Below, in pieces: positions 15,425-22,903 of a stretch of 31,859 bases of DNA. Within the stretch, counting starts at the first letter, position 1. Each line of letters begins with the position of its first letter. The stretch is from a virus, in IMG/VR virus record IMGVR_UViG_3300005523_000007, positions 1 to 31,859 of that record; one strand, written 5' to 3'. The notes beneath the pieces are model-generated. The model was given only the letters and a program-made list of their open reading frames with translations. It was not told the DNA's origin and searched no databases. Both the position numbers and the translations under genes were made by a program.

Positions 15425-15652
15425 ATGGAAAGCATCGAATCCCATATCAAAAAGGATAAGGAGATCCTTGAAGATCCTACAACCAATCCACAAATGCGTC
15501 GTCACATTGAGGGCGAATTGCATGATCTGGAAGAATATGTAGAGCATCATAAAAAGGAGATTGAACAAGGCGATCATCATGACCCAACTTATCTTGAACT
15601 CTTTTGTGATCAAAATCCATCTGAACCCGAATGTTTAATTTACGATGATTGA
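15425..15652 (+). CDS. CP12-like small protein
   Basis: 75 residues, very acidic. The C-terminal end LELFCDQNPSEPECLIYDD matches the GAPDH-binding end of CP12: two cysteines eight residues apart, N-P between them and a closing E-C-x-x-Y-D-D. The N-terminal cysteine pair of full CP12 is missing; instead there is a helical, His/Glu-rich region (RRHIEGELHDLEEYVEHHKKEIE). CP12 holds GAPDH and phosphoribulokinase in an inactive complex and so shuts the Calvin cycle. Cyanophages are known to carry CP12 homologues, thought to push carbon to the pentose phosphate pathway. Here the gene lies inside the baseplate operon after its own late-type promoter. It supports a cyanobacterial host. An unrelated structural role is possible. 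Confidence 0.65.
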   Translation: MESIESHIKKDKEILEDPTTNPQMRRHIEGELHDLEEYVEHHKKEIEQGDHHDPTYLELFCDQNPSEPECLIYDD

Positions 15653-15654
15653 TT

Positions 15655-17562
15655 ATGTCTGATGTAACTACCGGAACTGCTTTTAATCCTCAATTCTTCA
15701 TGAATCCACCTTGGTGGATGGGAAGAGTTGAGGATAAAGAAGTTTGGACCGATAACATCCAAGGATCAACTTTTACAGGTGTCTCAGATATAAAAGGTTG
15801 GGGACATAGGTATAAAGTAAGAGTTTTCAACTGGCATACAGGAGACACTGAAGACCTCCAACCAGAAGAAATTGCAATGTGTCAGGTTTTAATGCCTGTC
15901 ACAGCAGGTTCTGGTCATGGAGGAGCATCTATAACACCATCGATAGAGTCCGGATCTGTTGTATTCGGATTCTTTATGGATGGAATGGCAGGACAAGAAG
16001 GATATATTTTAGGAGTTCTAGGCAATTCAAACAACAACTGCCCCAAGGAGAGAGGAGAACCTGCCCCCAATCAAACAAAAACCAACGTTGAACCTGGACC
16101 CGATGGAAAACCACAGGTAACACAATCAAAACCACCTACCCCACCAACTGGTCCTGGAAGTGCAGCGAATCAACCACTTCCACCAAAGGTAGATGATTTA
16201 AGTGTGAATCAACTTAAAAAACTTTTAGATCCATCTAAAACACCATCAAGAGAAGTTTTTAAAGCAGCATCAGAAGCTAGACAAAAAGCAAAGGCACAAG
16301 GCAAATCTCCTAAAGAAATTGAAAGACTAGTTTTACTTGCGACAGTAAAAGAATCTAGAAAATCTGGTTCTGATGCGGGCGGAAATGCCAATTGTAATAA
16401 AGGATATCAACAATTTAATAACACGTATTCGGATGGTCAAGAAGAAACTTCTGCAAAAGTTCCAGACAATCTAAGGTATAGCACAGGACCACTTTCTACG
16501 ACAGAAGCATTCCACGTAAAAGTAAAGTCCACTGATGATTTGAAAAGAGATGGGAAAGTAAAAATTCCTCTACTTGATGTATCTAAAGAAAACAATAGTT
16601 CTACTACTGGAATATCAAAATCTATTTCAAATTTAGTTAATACTGTTGAAGATCTTAAAAAAACTTACAATCAAGTATCTGCATTTGCGACAGATTCATT
16701 AGAATTTGTAGATGAAATTCAAAAGGAAATTTCTGGAGTTACAAAAGAAATTTCCGGATTCACCAAAAATATGATAGCAGGAGTCAGATCATACACTTAT
16801 GATAGACTAGCAAAAGAAGCCAGAACTGCTGCTTCAAATCTATTCCCATCAGAAGTTCCAAAGTTTTTCCAAGGTGTAGAAGGTGCTATGTCTGGAATAG
16901 CATGTGGATTCAATAAAATTGTTGGGCAACTTGGAGATATAATTGGTGGGTTGCTTAAAGATATGTTGGATAAAGTTATAAGCACCCCTCTATGTGCAGC
17001 AGAACAATTCTTATCTAAGATACTGGATAATATTATGGATAAGATGACAGGTTTGTTAGATGGTATTTTTGGAAAATTAAAATCACTTCTCGGTGGCATT
17101 ATGGGTCTCATTTCTGGTCCCATGGATGCGATTGGAGGTTTATTTGGAAACATCTTTGATGCACTCGATTACGTCGCTGGAATTGCAGAATTCTTTACTT
17201 GCGATGAACCTGAAGAACCTGTAAAATATACAGAGATATCTCTAGATGGTCCTGCTGTTCCTGGTGGTGATGCTGCTGCAACTCCAACAGAAGACGGTGG
17301 GGCACCAGTCGGAACAGGAGATCCAACCGCATCTAAAGCAAACATAGTCAATAATGTAACAAGCACTGCTCCTACACCAGATCCAAATGATCGATCATTA
17401 GAAGCAACTCTTGCAAGAGAAGAAGCGGGATTGAATGCTGCATTGGAAAAAGAAGCACAGGCAGCAAAGGAAGATCAAAACAATATAGATAATCCTACAA
17501 CAGATCAATTTAGAGAAGCGGTTAAGAGAGGAGATAGTGATGTTACTGGACTTGAATTTTAA
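15655..17562 (+). CDS. 5: gp5-like baseplate hub protein without lysozyme domain
   Basis: 635 residues. Residues 1-125 form the gp5 OB-fold: PWWMGRVEDKEVWTDNIQGSTF, YKVRVFNWHTGDTEDL, IESGSVVFGFFMDGMAGQEGYILGVLGN. A Pro/Gly linker and a helical Lys/Ala segment follow, then a long stretch (about 340-500) of amphipathic, glycine-spaced helices (GGLLKDMLDKV, DKMTGLLDGIFGKLKSLLGG) and an acidic end. I see no lysozyme domain and no triple-stranded beta-needle, both of which belong to T4 gp5. The needle seems to be a separate gene (18948) and the lytic domains lie in 10977-14075. I start at ATG 15655 rather than the in-frame TTG at 15649. It should sit on the gp27-like ring. Confidence 0.8.
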   Translation: MSDVTTGTAFNPQFFMNPPWWMGRVEDKEVWTDNIQGSTFTGVSDIKGWGHRYKVRVFNWHTGDTEDLQPEEIAMCQVLMPVTAGSGHGGASITPSIESGSVVFGFFMDGMAGQEGYILGVLGNSNNNCPKERGEPAPNQTKTNVEPGPDGKPQVTQSKPPTPPTGPGSAANQPLPPKVDDLSVNQLKKLLDPSKTPSREVFKAASEARQKAKAQGKSPKEIERLVLLATVKESRKSGSDAGGNANCNKGYQQFNNTYSDGQEETSAKVPDNLRYSTGPLSTTEAFHVKVKSTDDLKRDGKVKIPLLDVSKENNSSTTGISKSISNLVNTVEDLKKTYNQVSAFATDSLEFVDEIQKEISGVTKEISGFTKNMIAGVRSYTYDRLAKEARTAASNLFPSEVPKFFQGVEGAMSGIACGFNKIVGQLGDIIGGLLKDMLDKVISTPLCAAEQFLSKILDNIMDKMTGLLDGIFGKLKSLLGGIMGLISGPMDAIGGLFGNIFDALDYVAGIAEFFTCDEPEEPVKYTEISLDGPAVPGGDAAATPTEDGGAPVGTGDPTASKANIVNNVTSTAPTPDPNDRSLEATLAREEAGLNAALEKEAQAAKEDQNNIDNPTTDQFREAVKRGDSDVTGLEF

Positions 17563-17575
17563 GGGGGATTAAAAT

Positions 17576-18946
17576 ATGTTTTCTAAGGAAATACCATTCG
17601 ATTCTGCAATTAAAGTATCATTTTTCGATAAGGATGGTACGAAGGTAAATGGAATAAGTATCGAGCAAGCAAATAAAGTTCATGAACTCGATCCAGATAC
17701 TTTATTCTATTTCAAAACTGGTGATGGAACAGAAAAAGAACTAACAATAGAAGAAGTTCGCGAATTACCAAACAAAAAGAATATTTTACCATCTAAACCT
17801 TGCGATACCGGACCAAAAGAATGTGGACCTCCACTTGTTAGATTTTTTGGCGGTGGTGGATTTGGTGCAGCAGCAAATGCTATCATCAGTCCAATATCAT
17901 CTTCCGTAATTGGATTTGATATTGTAAACCGTGGAAAGAAATATAAAACTCCTCCAAATGCGGAACTTGTTGATCCATGCGGAAAAGGAAGTGGATCTAG
18001 TGTAGTCGTAACTATTGATGAGGATGAAAACAGTCCCGACTTTGGTAAAATTGACGATGTAATTGTTATTGCTCCTGGAGATGGGTATATTCCTGCTCCA
18101 GATGGTAGTTTGGGTGGAAATGATAGGGTTTGGAAAGAACCAGACGAAGGTTGGTGTGAAACCCCTGAAGGTGGATATTGTGTTGTTCAACCATATAGAC
18201 CAATAAAATTACCGGGAGGTAGTACATATCATCCTCCCGATGGACCACCAAGAATTATACGTGAGGGGGGAGAATTAATTACAATAGATTTGGTTCCAGT
18301 TAAACCACCAGATGAAGAAGAAGAGAAAAAGACTTCAGATCCAAAGGAACCAACGGATTTAATAAGCACTGGACCTACCCCCCGTCGTTCCGGAGGAATT
18401 ACTCCCCCACCTGGCGGTGGTAAGACACCTGTCAGCAATTCTTCAACCCCTATTCCCGATCCCACTAAACCTGGACTTGGTGATGGAACTGGTGACGGTA
18501 CTGGCACTGGAACTGGTACTGGTACTGGTACTGGAAGAGGGGAATCTGAAGGTGCATTTAAAAAACCATCATCATCTTATCCAGTTTACTTATGTCTGGT
18601 TAAATTTAGGGTCATTGATCCTGGATTTGGTTATAGACCAGGAGATAAATTAATTGTTAGTCCAAATTTAGGAGTAGAAACTGAACTAATTGTAAATGAA
18701 TTTGGACAAGTTACTGAAGCAAGGGTAATTAAAAAAGGATGTGGTTTTGTTGATATACCAAAAATTAGAACCAATTCTTCTACAGGATTTAATGCGACTT
18801 TCGTTCCCATCTTCAGCACACAAAGATTATCGGATGCTGAAAAACAAGCATTCACCATTGAGGAAGGAGTGGGTATCGTCGATGTTGTCGATTGTGTAGG
18901 TATAGTCCCACCAAAACAAGTATTTGATATAGTACCGAGGTATTAA
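17576..18946 (+). CDS. Glycine/proline-rich virion structural protein
   Basis: 456 residues, not matched to a T4 protein. It has a strong ribosome-binding site (AAGGGGGA). Two copies of a beta module occur: IGFDIVNRGKKYKTPPNAEL with VIVIAPGDGYIP (about residues 107-180), and FRVIDPGFGYRPGDKLIV with EARVIKKGCGFVDIP (about 343-400). This 'G-x-GY' module is common in phage tail proteins and also appears in the big fibre protein of this window. Between them lies a disordered, Pro/Gly/Thr-rich linker with the (GT)n run at 18479-18535. Between the gp5-like and needle genes, it is likely part of the baseplate centre or spike; this is inference. It is predicted non-enzymatic. Confidence 0.65.
   Translation: MFSKEIPFDSAIKVSFFDKDGTKVNGISIEQANKVHELDPDTLFYFKTGDGTEKELTIEEVRELPNKKNILPSKPCDTGPKECGPPLVRFFGGGGFGAAANAIISPISSSVIGFDIVNRGKKYKTPPNAELVDPCGKGSGSSVVVTIDEDENSPDFGKIDDVIVIAPGDGYIPAPDGSLGGNDRVWKEPDEGWCETPEGGYCVVQPYRPIKLPGGSTYHPPDGPPRIIREGGELITIDLVPVKPPDEEEEKKTSDPKEPTDLISTGPTPRRSGGITPPPGGGKTPVSNSSTPIPDPTKPGLGDGTGDGTGTGTGTGTGTGRGESEGAFKKPSSSYPVYLCLVKFRVIDPGFGYRPGDKLIVSPNLGVETELIVNEFGQVTEARVIKKGCGFVDIPKIRTNSSTGFNATFVPIFSTQRLSDAEKQAFTIEEGVGIVDVVDCVGIVPPKQVFDIVPRY
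18479..18535 (+). repeat. In-frame hexanucleotide repeat coding Gly-Thr
   Basis: About nine tandem copies of a GGTACT-like hexamer (variants GGTGAT, GGAACT, GGTGAC, GGCACT), encoding DGTGDGTGTGTGTGTGTG in the linker of the structural protein at 17576-18946. The last copies are almost identical. Six-base units keep the frame when copy number changes. Confidence 0.85.
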
Positions 18947-18947
18947 A

Positions 18948-19544
18948 ATGTCACTATCAGAAAATAAAGAAACTAAAGACATTAGAACTAAAGACGGCAA
19001 TCTAAAGTTTGGACATATTCATACTGATCAAGTCAAGTCCTCCATCATGATGCAAGCTCAAGGTGGTCTTGAATATATTACAATGGACCAAACTGGAAAA
19101 AGGAAGGGGTGGATAACTTCTAGGTGTAGAGGAAGATATCAAGTTAAATGTGGCGATGATGTCCCAGAAGGAGATGTGGCAATCTTTATTTCTTCTGCCG
19201 GAGAGACTGGACTTAATTTAGGAAATATTGAGATTCATACAAAGGGAACATTCAAAGTTAATGCAAAAGATATACAATTAATAGCAACTGGAACTGACAA
19301 TCGTACTGGAAGAGTTACTATTGAATCAAATGAAGAGATTAAACTAAATTCAAAACAAATCAATATTAATGCCAAAGAGGCAATGAGTTTAGTTTCAGAT
19401 GGGGAACTAAATACTACTGCACAAAATATTATGAAAATGACGGCAGGGAGCTTTCAAAAGATTAGTTCTGCTAGTACGTTTAAACCTCCGGGATTAGTGG
19501 GAAGTTTAAACCCTAGATTAGCCAAATCAGTTAAGAGGAAATAA
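18948..19544 (+). CDS. Baseplate spike/needle-like protein (gp5 C-terminal type)
   Basis: 198 residues. The central and C-terminal part is a regular beta repeat: IEIHTKGTFKVNAKDIQLIA, RVTIESNEEIKLNSKQININ, EAMSLVSDGELNTTAQNIMKM. Strands of about eight residues alternate with short turns, as in the triple-stranded beta-helix needle of T4 gp5 and VgrG. The N-terminal 90 residues (GGLEYITMDQTGKRKGWITSRCRGRYQVKCGDDVPEGDVAIFI) could fold separately. In T4 the needle is the end of gp5; here it appears as its own gene, one base after the preceding stop. The role is probably membrane piercing at the tip of the hub. Function is by fold pattern only. Confidence 0.65.
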   Translation: MSLSENKETKDIRTKDGNLKFGHIHTDQVKSSIMMQAQGGLEYITMDQTGKRKGWITSRCRGRYQVKCGDDVPEGDVAIFISSAGETGLNLGNIEIHTKGTFKVNAKDIQLIATGTDNRTGRVTIESNEEIKLNSKQININAKEAMSLVSDGELNTTAQNIMKMTAGSFQKISSASTFKPPGLVGSLNPRLAKSVKRK

Positions 19545-19546
19545 TT

Positions 19547-20359
19547 ATGTCATCGTTTAGCGATTCAGAATATATTAATCAGTTATTTGTTGCCAAAGAT
19601 GAAGTTAAACCAGAACTTTTTGGTAGAGGTCCAATAAAAATTAACGGAAGTACATATCTCCAATGTCCTGTCTTAGCAGGAAAGGATGATACCTTTGCAA
19701 CTATTGTTGCGACTGTTATGATTGGTCCTTTAGAGAATAGTGATTCTCCAGATCCCATAGTTGGAGGTGCTATTCCTGCATGTAGTCCTTCTCAAAATTC
19801 TCCATACTCACTAGCGGTTAGTGGACCATCTGTTCTTCTTGGACCACTTGACGTTGATAATACGGTTAGTGCTACCGGAGATGTTCAAGCAGGAGGAAAT
19901 ATTATTGCTGTTGGTGATGTAAAATCTCAATGTGGTGGTCATATTCTATCCGCTAAGAAAAATTTTGATATACCTCATCCATCAAAAGAAGGGTGGAGAT
20001 TGAGACATACTTGTCCTGAAGGACCTTCTAATGATGTTTATTGTAGAGGTAGAGTAAGAAAAACGGAGATTGATTTACCATCTTATTGGAAAGATTTTGT
20101 TGATTTTGAATCAATTACGGTCAATTTAACTCCTATCGGATCGCATCAACATGTTATAATTAAGAGGATCGATGATGAAAAAGTATATCTTCAATCTAAT
20201 GGAGGTATGCCAATCGATTGTTTTTACCATATTTTTGCTGAAAGAAAAGATGGTGAGAAGTTAATTCCAGAGTATCAAGGAGAAACACCATCAGATTACC
20301 CCGGAAACAATAAAGAATATTCTGTTTCTGGATACCATTATGACGTAAAGGAGAATTGA
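19547..20359 (+). CDS. Structural protein with C-terminal FDIPHP domain, copy 1
   Basis: 270 residues. The first 130 residues are beta-rich (INGSTYLQCPVLAGKDDTFATIVATVMIGPL; SGPSVLLGPLDVDNTVSATGDVQAGGNI). The C-terminal 130 residues carry a conserved domain: KNFDIPHPSKEGWRLRHTC, PEGPSNDVYCRGRV, EIDLPSYWKDFVDFESITVNLTPIG, and FAERKDGEKLIPEY. The domain recurs in the next gene and, as I recall, in fibre-like proteins of many viruses; no enzyme activity is known to me. A ribosome-binding site (AAGAGGA) precedes the ATG, 2 nt after the needle gene's stop. The context argues for a baseplate-tip or short-fibre role. Confidence 0.65.
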   Translation: MSSFSDSEYINQLFVAKDEVKPELFGRGPIKINGSTYLQCPVLAGKDDTFATIVATVMIGPLENSDSPDPIVGGAIPACSPSQNSPYSLAVSGPSVLLGPLDVDNTVSATGDVQAGGNIIAVGDVKSQCGGHILSAKKNFDIPHPSKEGWRLRHTCPEGPSNDVYCRGRVRKTEIDLPSYWKDFVDFESITVNLTPIGSHQHVIIKRIDDEKVYLQSNGGMPIDCFYHIFAERKDGEKLIPEYQGETPSDYPGNNKEYSVSGYHYDVKEN

Positions 20360-20362
20360 TAG

Positions 20363-20980
20363 ATGACCACATTACCAACAGAACCCGCTAATCCTAGAGG
20401 CGGTAAAAATTGTGGCGATGCTGTAACAGGAACACCCCATCCCAATTTTGATTATCTTTCCAGAACTACAACGGGAGATGATGTTTATCCTGATGATGCA
20501 TGCCCAAGATACCTTCAAGTAAAGGGTAAGTTTGATGATCTTCAAGTTACTAATACAGTAACGGCATCAGAAGTTTCCGCTGGTGGAATCACACTTACCT
20601 CTAGAAAGTCGTTTGATATCCCACATCCAGTTAAAAAAGGATATCGTTTGAGACATGTTTGTCTTGAAGGTCCAGAAGCAGGTGTTTATCATAGGGGAAG
20701 AATTACAAACAGTAATGTTATTGAACTTCCCGAATATTGGAGAGGTCTTGTTGATCCAGAAACAATTAGTGTGTCTTTAACTCAAATTAACACATCGCAA
20801 GATTTAATTGTTGAAGGAATTGAGTGGGGCACCAGAATTAAAATTAAATCAGGTAACGGAACAAATATTGATTGTTACTATCTTGTCCATGCAGAGCGAA
20901 AGGATGGTGAGAGACTTATCGTTGAGTATGAAGGAGAAAATTATCCAGGAGATGACAGTCAATATAGTTTGAACCGTTGA
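20363..20980 (+). CDS. Structural protein with C-terminal FDIPHP domain, copy 2
   Basis: 205 residues, paralogue of the preceding gene. The shared domain reads KSFDIPHPVKKGYRLRHVC, LEGPEAGVYHRGRI, VIELPEYWRGLVDPETISVSLT and HAERKDGERLIVEYEGE. The N-terminus is shorter and different (NCGDAVTGTPHPNFDYLSRTT; YLQVKGKFDDLQVTNTVTASEVSAGGI), ending in a short beta-repeat. It begins 3 nt after copy 1 with a good ribosome-binding site (AAAGGAG). The stop codon lies inside the -35 box of a sigma70 promoter, which marks the end of the late operon. Probably both copies are exposed particle components. Confidence 0.65.
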   Translation: MTTLPTEPANPRGGKNCGDAVTGTPHPNFDYLSRTTTGDDVYPDDACPRYLQVKGKFDDLQVTNTVTASEVSAGGITLTSRKSFDIPHPVKKGYRLRHVCLEGPEAGVYHRGRITNSNVIELPEYWRGLVDPETISVSLTQINTSQDLIVEGIEWGTRIKIKSGNGTNIDCYYLVHAERKDGERLIVEYEGENYPGDDSQYSLNR

Positions 20981-21005
20981 CAGGGGCACGAGAAGGGCCT
21001 ATAAT
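20977..21005 (+). promoter_or_regulatory. Consensus sigma70 promoter of the non-structural cassette
   Basis: TTGACA at 20977-20982, exactly 17 nt, then TATAAT at 21000-21005: a perfect host-type promoter. It overlaps the stop codon of the structural gene upstream and precedes the ATG at 21032 by 26 nt. It should drive early transcription of the small genes and possibly the tRNA, amidohydrolase and oxygenase. Confidence 0.85.
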
Positions 21006-21031
21006 AAACAGGTAATCAAGGGACCACCCCC

Positions 21032-21289
21032 ATGCAAATGGACGAACAAAACTTCCAAGACTATATCGATGCTTCTGTAGACTCCAATGAACTACAGATG
21101 GAAGTTGAAGATGACGAGTATCTGACCCGTTGTGTGGTAGACCCTTCCGCAAGAACCATTTATCTTTATTCTAGCGAGGGGTCAGAAAAAGAAGTGGTCT
21201 GCGAGACGGTTGACGAATTTATGAGTGTGCTAAATTTTATTCGTAAAATCTGTGATGAAAAAGTTCTTTTTTACGCAAATCCTCTATGA
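21032..21289 (+). CDS. Small acidic protein of unknown function
   Basis: 85 residues. The N-terminal third is very acidic (MQMDEQNFQDYIDASVDSNELQMEVEDDEYLTR), then alternating beta strands (RTIYLYSSEGSEKEVVCETVDEFMSVLNFIRKIC). No family recognised; similar short proteins occur in cyanophages, as I recall. It is the first gene after the consensus early promoter, so it is likely made at the start of infection. An in-frame ATG at 21038 is another possible start. Its stop overlaps the next start (ATGA). Confidence 0.68.
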   Translation: MQMDEQNFQDYIDASVDSNELQMEVEDDEYLTRCVVDPSARTIYLYSSEGSEKEVVCETVDEFMSVLNFIRKICDEKVLFYANPL

Positions 21290-21447
21290 GCATGAGACCA
21301 GAAACCCGACAGTCTATGGAAATGTTATTCACTGCAAAGTGGAATCTCCCAAAAGCAGCACAAAATTGCAATCTGACTAATAAAGAGATGAAGATTACAT
21401 TCAACGAATATTGCATTTTTCACCCCCCAACCTATGAGACTGAATAA
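21286..21447 (+). CDS. 53-residue conserved-looking small protein
   Basis: A short frame that starts with ATGA overlapping the stop of the gene before it and ends inside the start of the next gene, so all three are tightly coupled. The protein (MSMRPETRQSMEMLFTAKW, then NLPKAAQNCNLTNKEMKITF and NEYCIFHPPTYETE) is helical with a helix-turn-helix-like middle (LPKAAQNCNLTNKEMKITF), which might bind DNA. I recall similar short proteins in cyanophages, but not a function. The coupling on both sides and protein-like composition argue that it is real. Confidence 0.62.
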   Translation: MSMRPETRQSMEMLFTAKWNLPKAAQNCNLTNKEMKITFNEYCIFHPPTYETE

Positions 21448-21715
21448 TCTTAAAATCTACTGTCAGACTGAAGAAGACCAATCAAATATCTTTGATTTTC
21501 TGTTTTTAGAATATCGAAATAGTATTTCATATTCTACTTGGGAACCTGATCCTGTAGATACTGGTTCTTGGGGAATGTTTGTTGATGATTTTCCACCAGA
21601 AGTATGGGATCATCTAGTCAACTATCTTGAGAGTGAAGATTCTTGGGCACTTGACGAAGATGTGGAGATGGCGTTAGAATGTGATGAACCAAGGGTATAC
21701 AAATACTATCCTTGA
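21434..21715 (+). CDS. Small acidic protein of unknown function
   Basis: 93 residues, rich in Asp, Glu and Trp (STWEPDPVDTGSWGMFVDDFPPEVWDHLVNYLESEDSWALDEDVEMALECDEP). It overlaps the preceding frame by 14 nt. No family recognised. The strong negative charge is reminiscent of small phage inhibitors or DNA mimics, but this is speculation. It ends 6 nt before the tRNA gene. Confidence 0.65.
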   Translation: MRLNNLKIYCQTEEDQSNIFDFLFLEYRNSISYSTWEPDPVDTGSWGMFVDDFPPEVWDHLVNYLESEDSWALDEDVEMALECDEPRVYKYYP

Positions 21716-21721
21716 TTTTTT

Positions 21722-21806
21722 GCGAGTGTGGCGGAATCGGTAGACGCACCAGACTTAAAATCTGTTGGGCATTATGCCCGTGGGAGTTCAAGTCTCCCTA
21801 CTCGCA
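21722..21806 (+). tRNA. tRNA-Leu (anticodon UAA)
   Basis: 85 nt, type II tRNA. Acceptor GCGAGTG (21722-21728) pairs with TACTCGC (21799-21805) with one G-U; discriminator A at 21806 and no encoded CCA. The anticodon loop CTTAAAA (21754-21760) holds TAA at 21756-21758. The long variable arm is GGGCA/TGCCC, as expected for leucine; the T arm is GGGAG-TTCAAGT-CTCCC. The outermost anticodon-stem pair is a C-U mismatch. It reads UUA codons, which are frequent in AT-rich phage genes. Confidence 0.95.
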
Positions 21807-21824
21807 CTATATAAAAGAAAAGCT

Positions 21825-22886
21825 ATGAAAATAATAGAACGAATTGAATCTCTTTCTAAAATAGGATTAACTGAAACTGGTATCTGTCGTTCTGCTGGTA
21901 GTAAAGAAGATCTTGAAGGAAAGAATCTTGTAGTTTCTTGGATGCTGGAAGATGGTTTAGAAGTTAGACGAGATAATTATGGAAATATTATTGGAAGAAT
22001 GCCTGGTTCTGGTCCACCAATCGTAACTGGATCTCATACTGATACTGTAGCAACTGCCGGGAAATACGATGGTGTTCTTGGTGTTTTAGCAGGATTGGAA
22101 GCAGCAAGAGAGTTGAAGGGAAAAATTTCTAGTCCAATAGAAGTTGTAATCTTTCACGATGAAGAAAATACAATGTCTGGATCTATTGGATATTGCTCTA
22201 AAAAACCAAACATCAAAGCATTTATTGAATTGCACGTTGAGCAGGGACCAGTTCTAGATTGTCAGCAAGTTGATATTGGTGCTGTCACTGGCATTGTTGG
22301 TCAACGCAGGTGTTTAATTTCTGTATTTGGTCAAGAGAATCATGCAGGAACAACACCTATGAATATGAGGGATGATGCACTTGTTAAGACTGCAGAAATT
22401 ATTTCTCATATCAATAAGAAAGCATTAGAGTGTGATGGTTTGGTTGCTACTGTGGGTGTACTAGATGTTTTCCCCAATGCTTTTAGTGTTGTTCCTGGTC
22501 AAGTTGATTTCACCCTGCAAGTTCGGGACTTAGATGCCATAATTATGGAAAGTTTTGTTGAGGAGGTATGCAAAGAGTTCAATCTTAGATATGAAATTGC
22601 ATACAAATCAGAACCCGTATTATGTGATAATGAAATCATTGAAAGCATCTTAGAGTCTTGTTCTCATTATGGAATGAAAAGTATTAAAATGCCTTCTAGA
22701 GCATCTCACGATGCTCAAAACTTTACCTTCTGTCCTATGGGTATGATCTTTGTTCCTTCAATCGGTGGCATTAGTCATTCTCCAAAAGAAGATACATCAG
22801 CAGAAATGTGTTACAACGGTACTAAGGTCTTAATTGACACCATTAAAAAACTTGACCGTATGGATACTAACTACTTAAGCAAGTAG
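21825..22886 (+). CDS. M20-family amidohydrolase (allantoate/N-carbamoyl amino acid type)
   Basis: 353 residues, a metal-dependent amidohydrolase of the AllC/HyuC (hydantoinase/carbamoylase) group. All metal ligands appear present: H71 (GSHTD), D82 (GKYDGV), E113-E114 (HDEEN), H137 (ELHVEQGP, the family's hallmark) and H318 (GGISHSP). NHAGTTPM (H173) and SRASHDAQN (H295) also match. The protein is about 55 residues shorter than usual (about 410); the segment normally lying between the EE motif and ELHVEQGP is cut to some 22 residues. Such enzymes release ammonia and CO2 from allantoate or carbamoyl amino acids, so a nitrogen-scavenging role is a reasonable inference. The start is ATG 21825, 18 nt after the tRNA; the frame stays open back into the tRNA but that is not coding. 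Likely an auxiliary metabolic gene. Confidence 0.82.
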   Translation: MKIIERIESLSKIGLTETGICRSAGSKEDLEGKNLVVSWMLEDGLEVRRDNYGNIIGRMPGSGPPIVTGSHTDTVATAGKYDGVLGVLAGLEAARELKGKISSPIEVVIFHDEENTMSGSIGYCSKKPNIKAFIELHVEQGPVLDCQQVDIGAVTGIVGQRRCLISVFGQENHAGTTPMNMRDDALVKTAEIISHINKKALECDGLVATVGVLDVFPNAFSVVPGQVDFTLQVRDLDAIIMESFVEEVCKEFNLRYEIAYKSEPVLCDNEIIESILESCSHYGMKSIKMPSRASHDAQNFTFCPMGMIFVPSIGGISHSPKEDTSAEMCYNGTKVLIDTIKKLDRMDTNYLSK

Positions 22887-22903
22887 ATCAGCAAGATAAA
22901 AAT

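Noticed and set aside
21722-21806. tRNA gene as a phage integration site
   Set aside because: No integrase and no direct repeat of the tRNA end nearby; T4-like phages are lytic, and the tRNA is most simply a translation aid.
21765-21824. Upstream extension of the amidohydrolase to a TTG at 21765
   Set aside because: The extension would lie inside the tRNA-Leu gene; ATG 21825 gives the normal N-terminus of the family.
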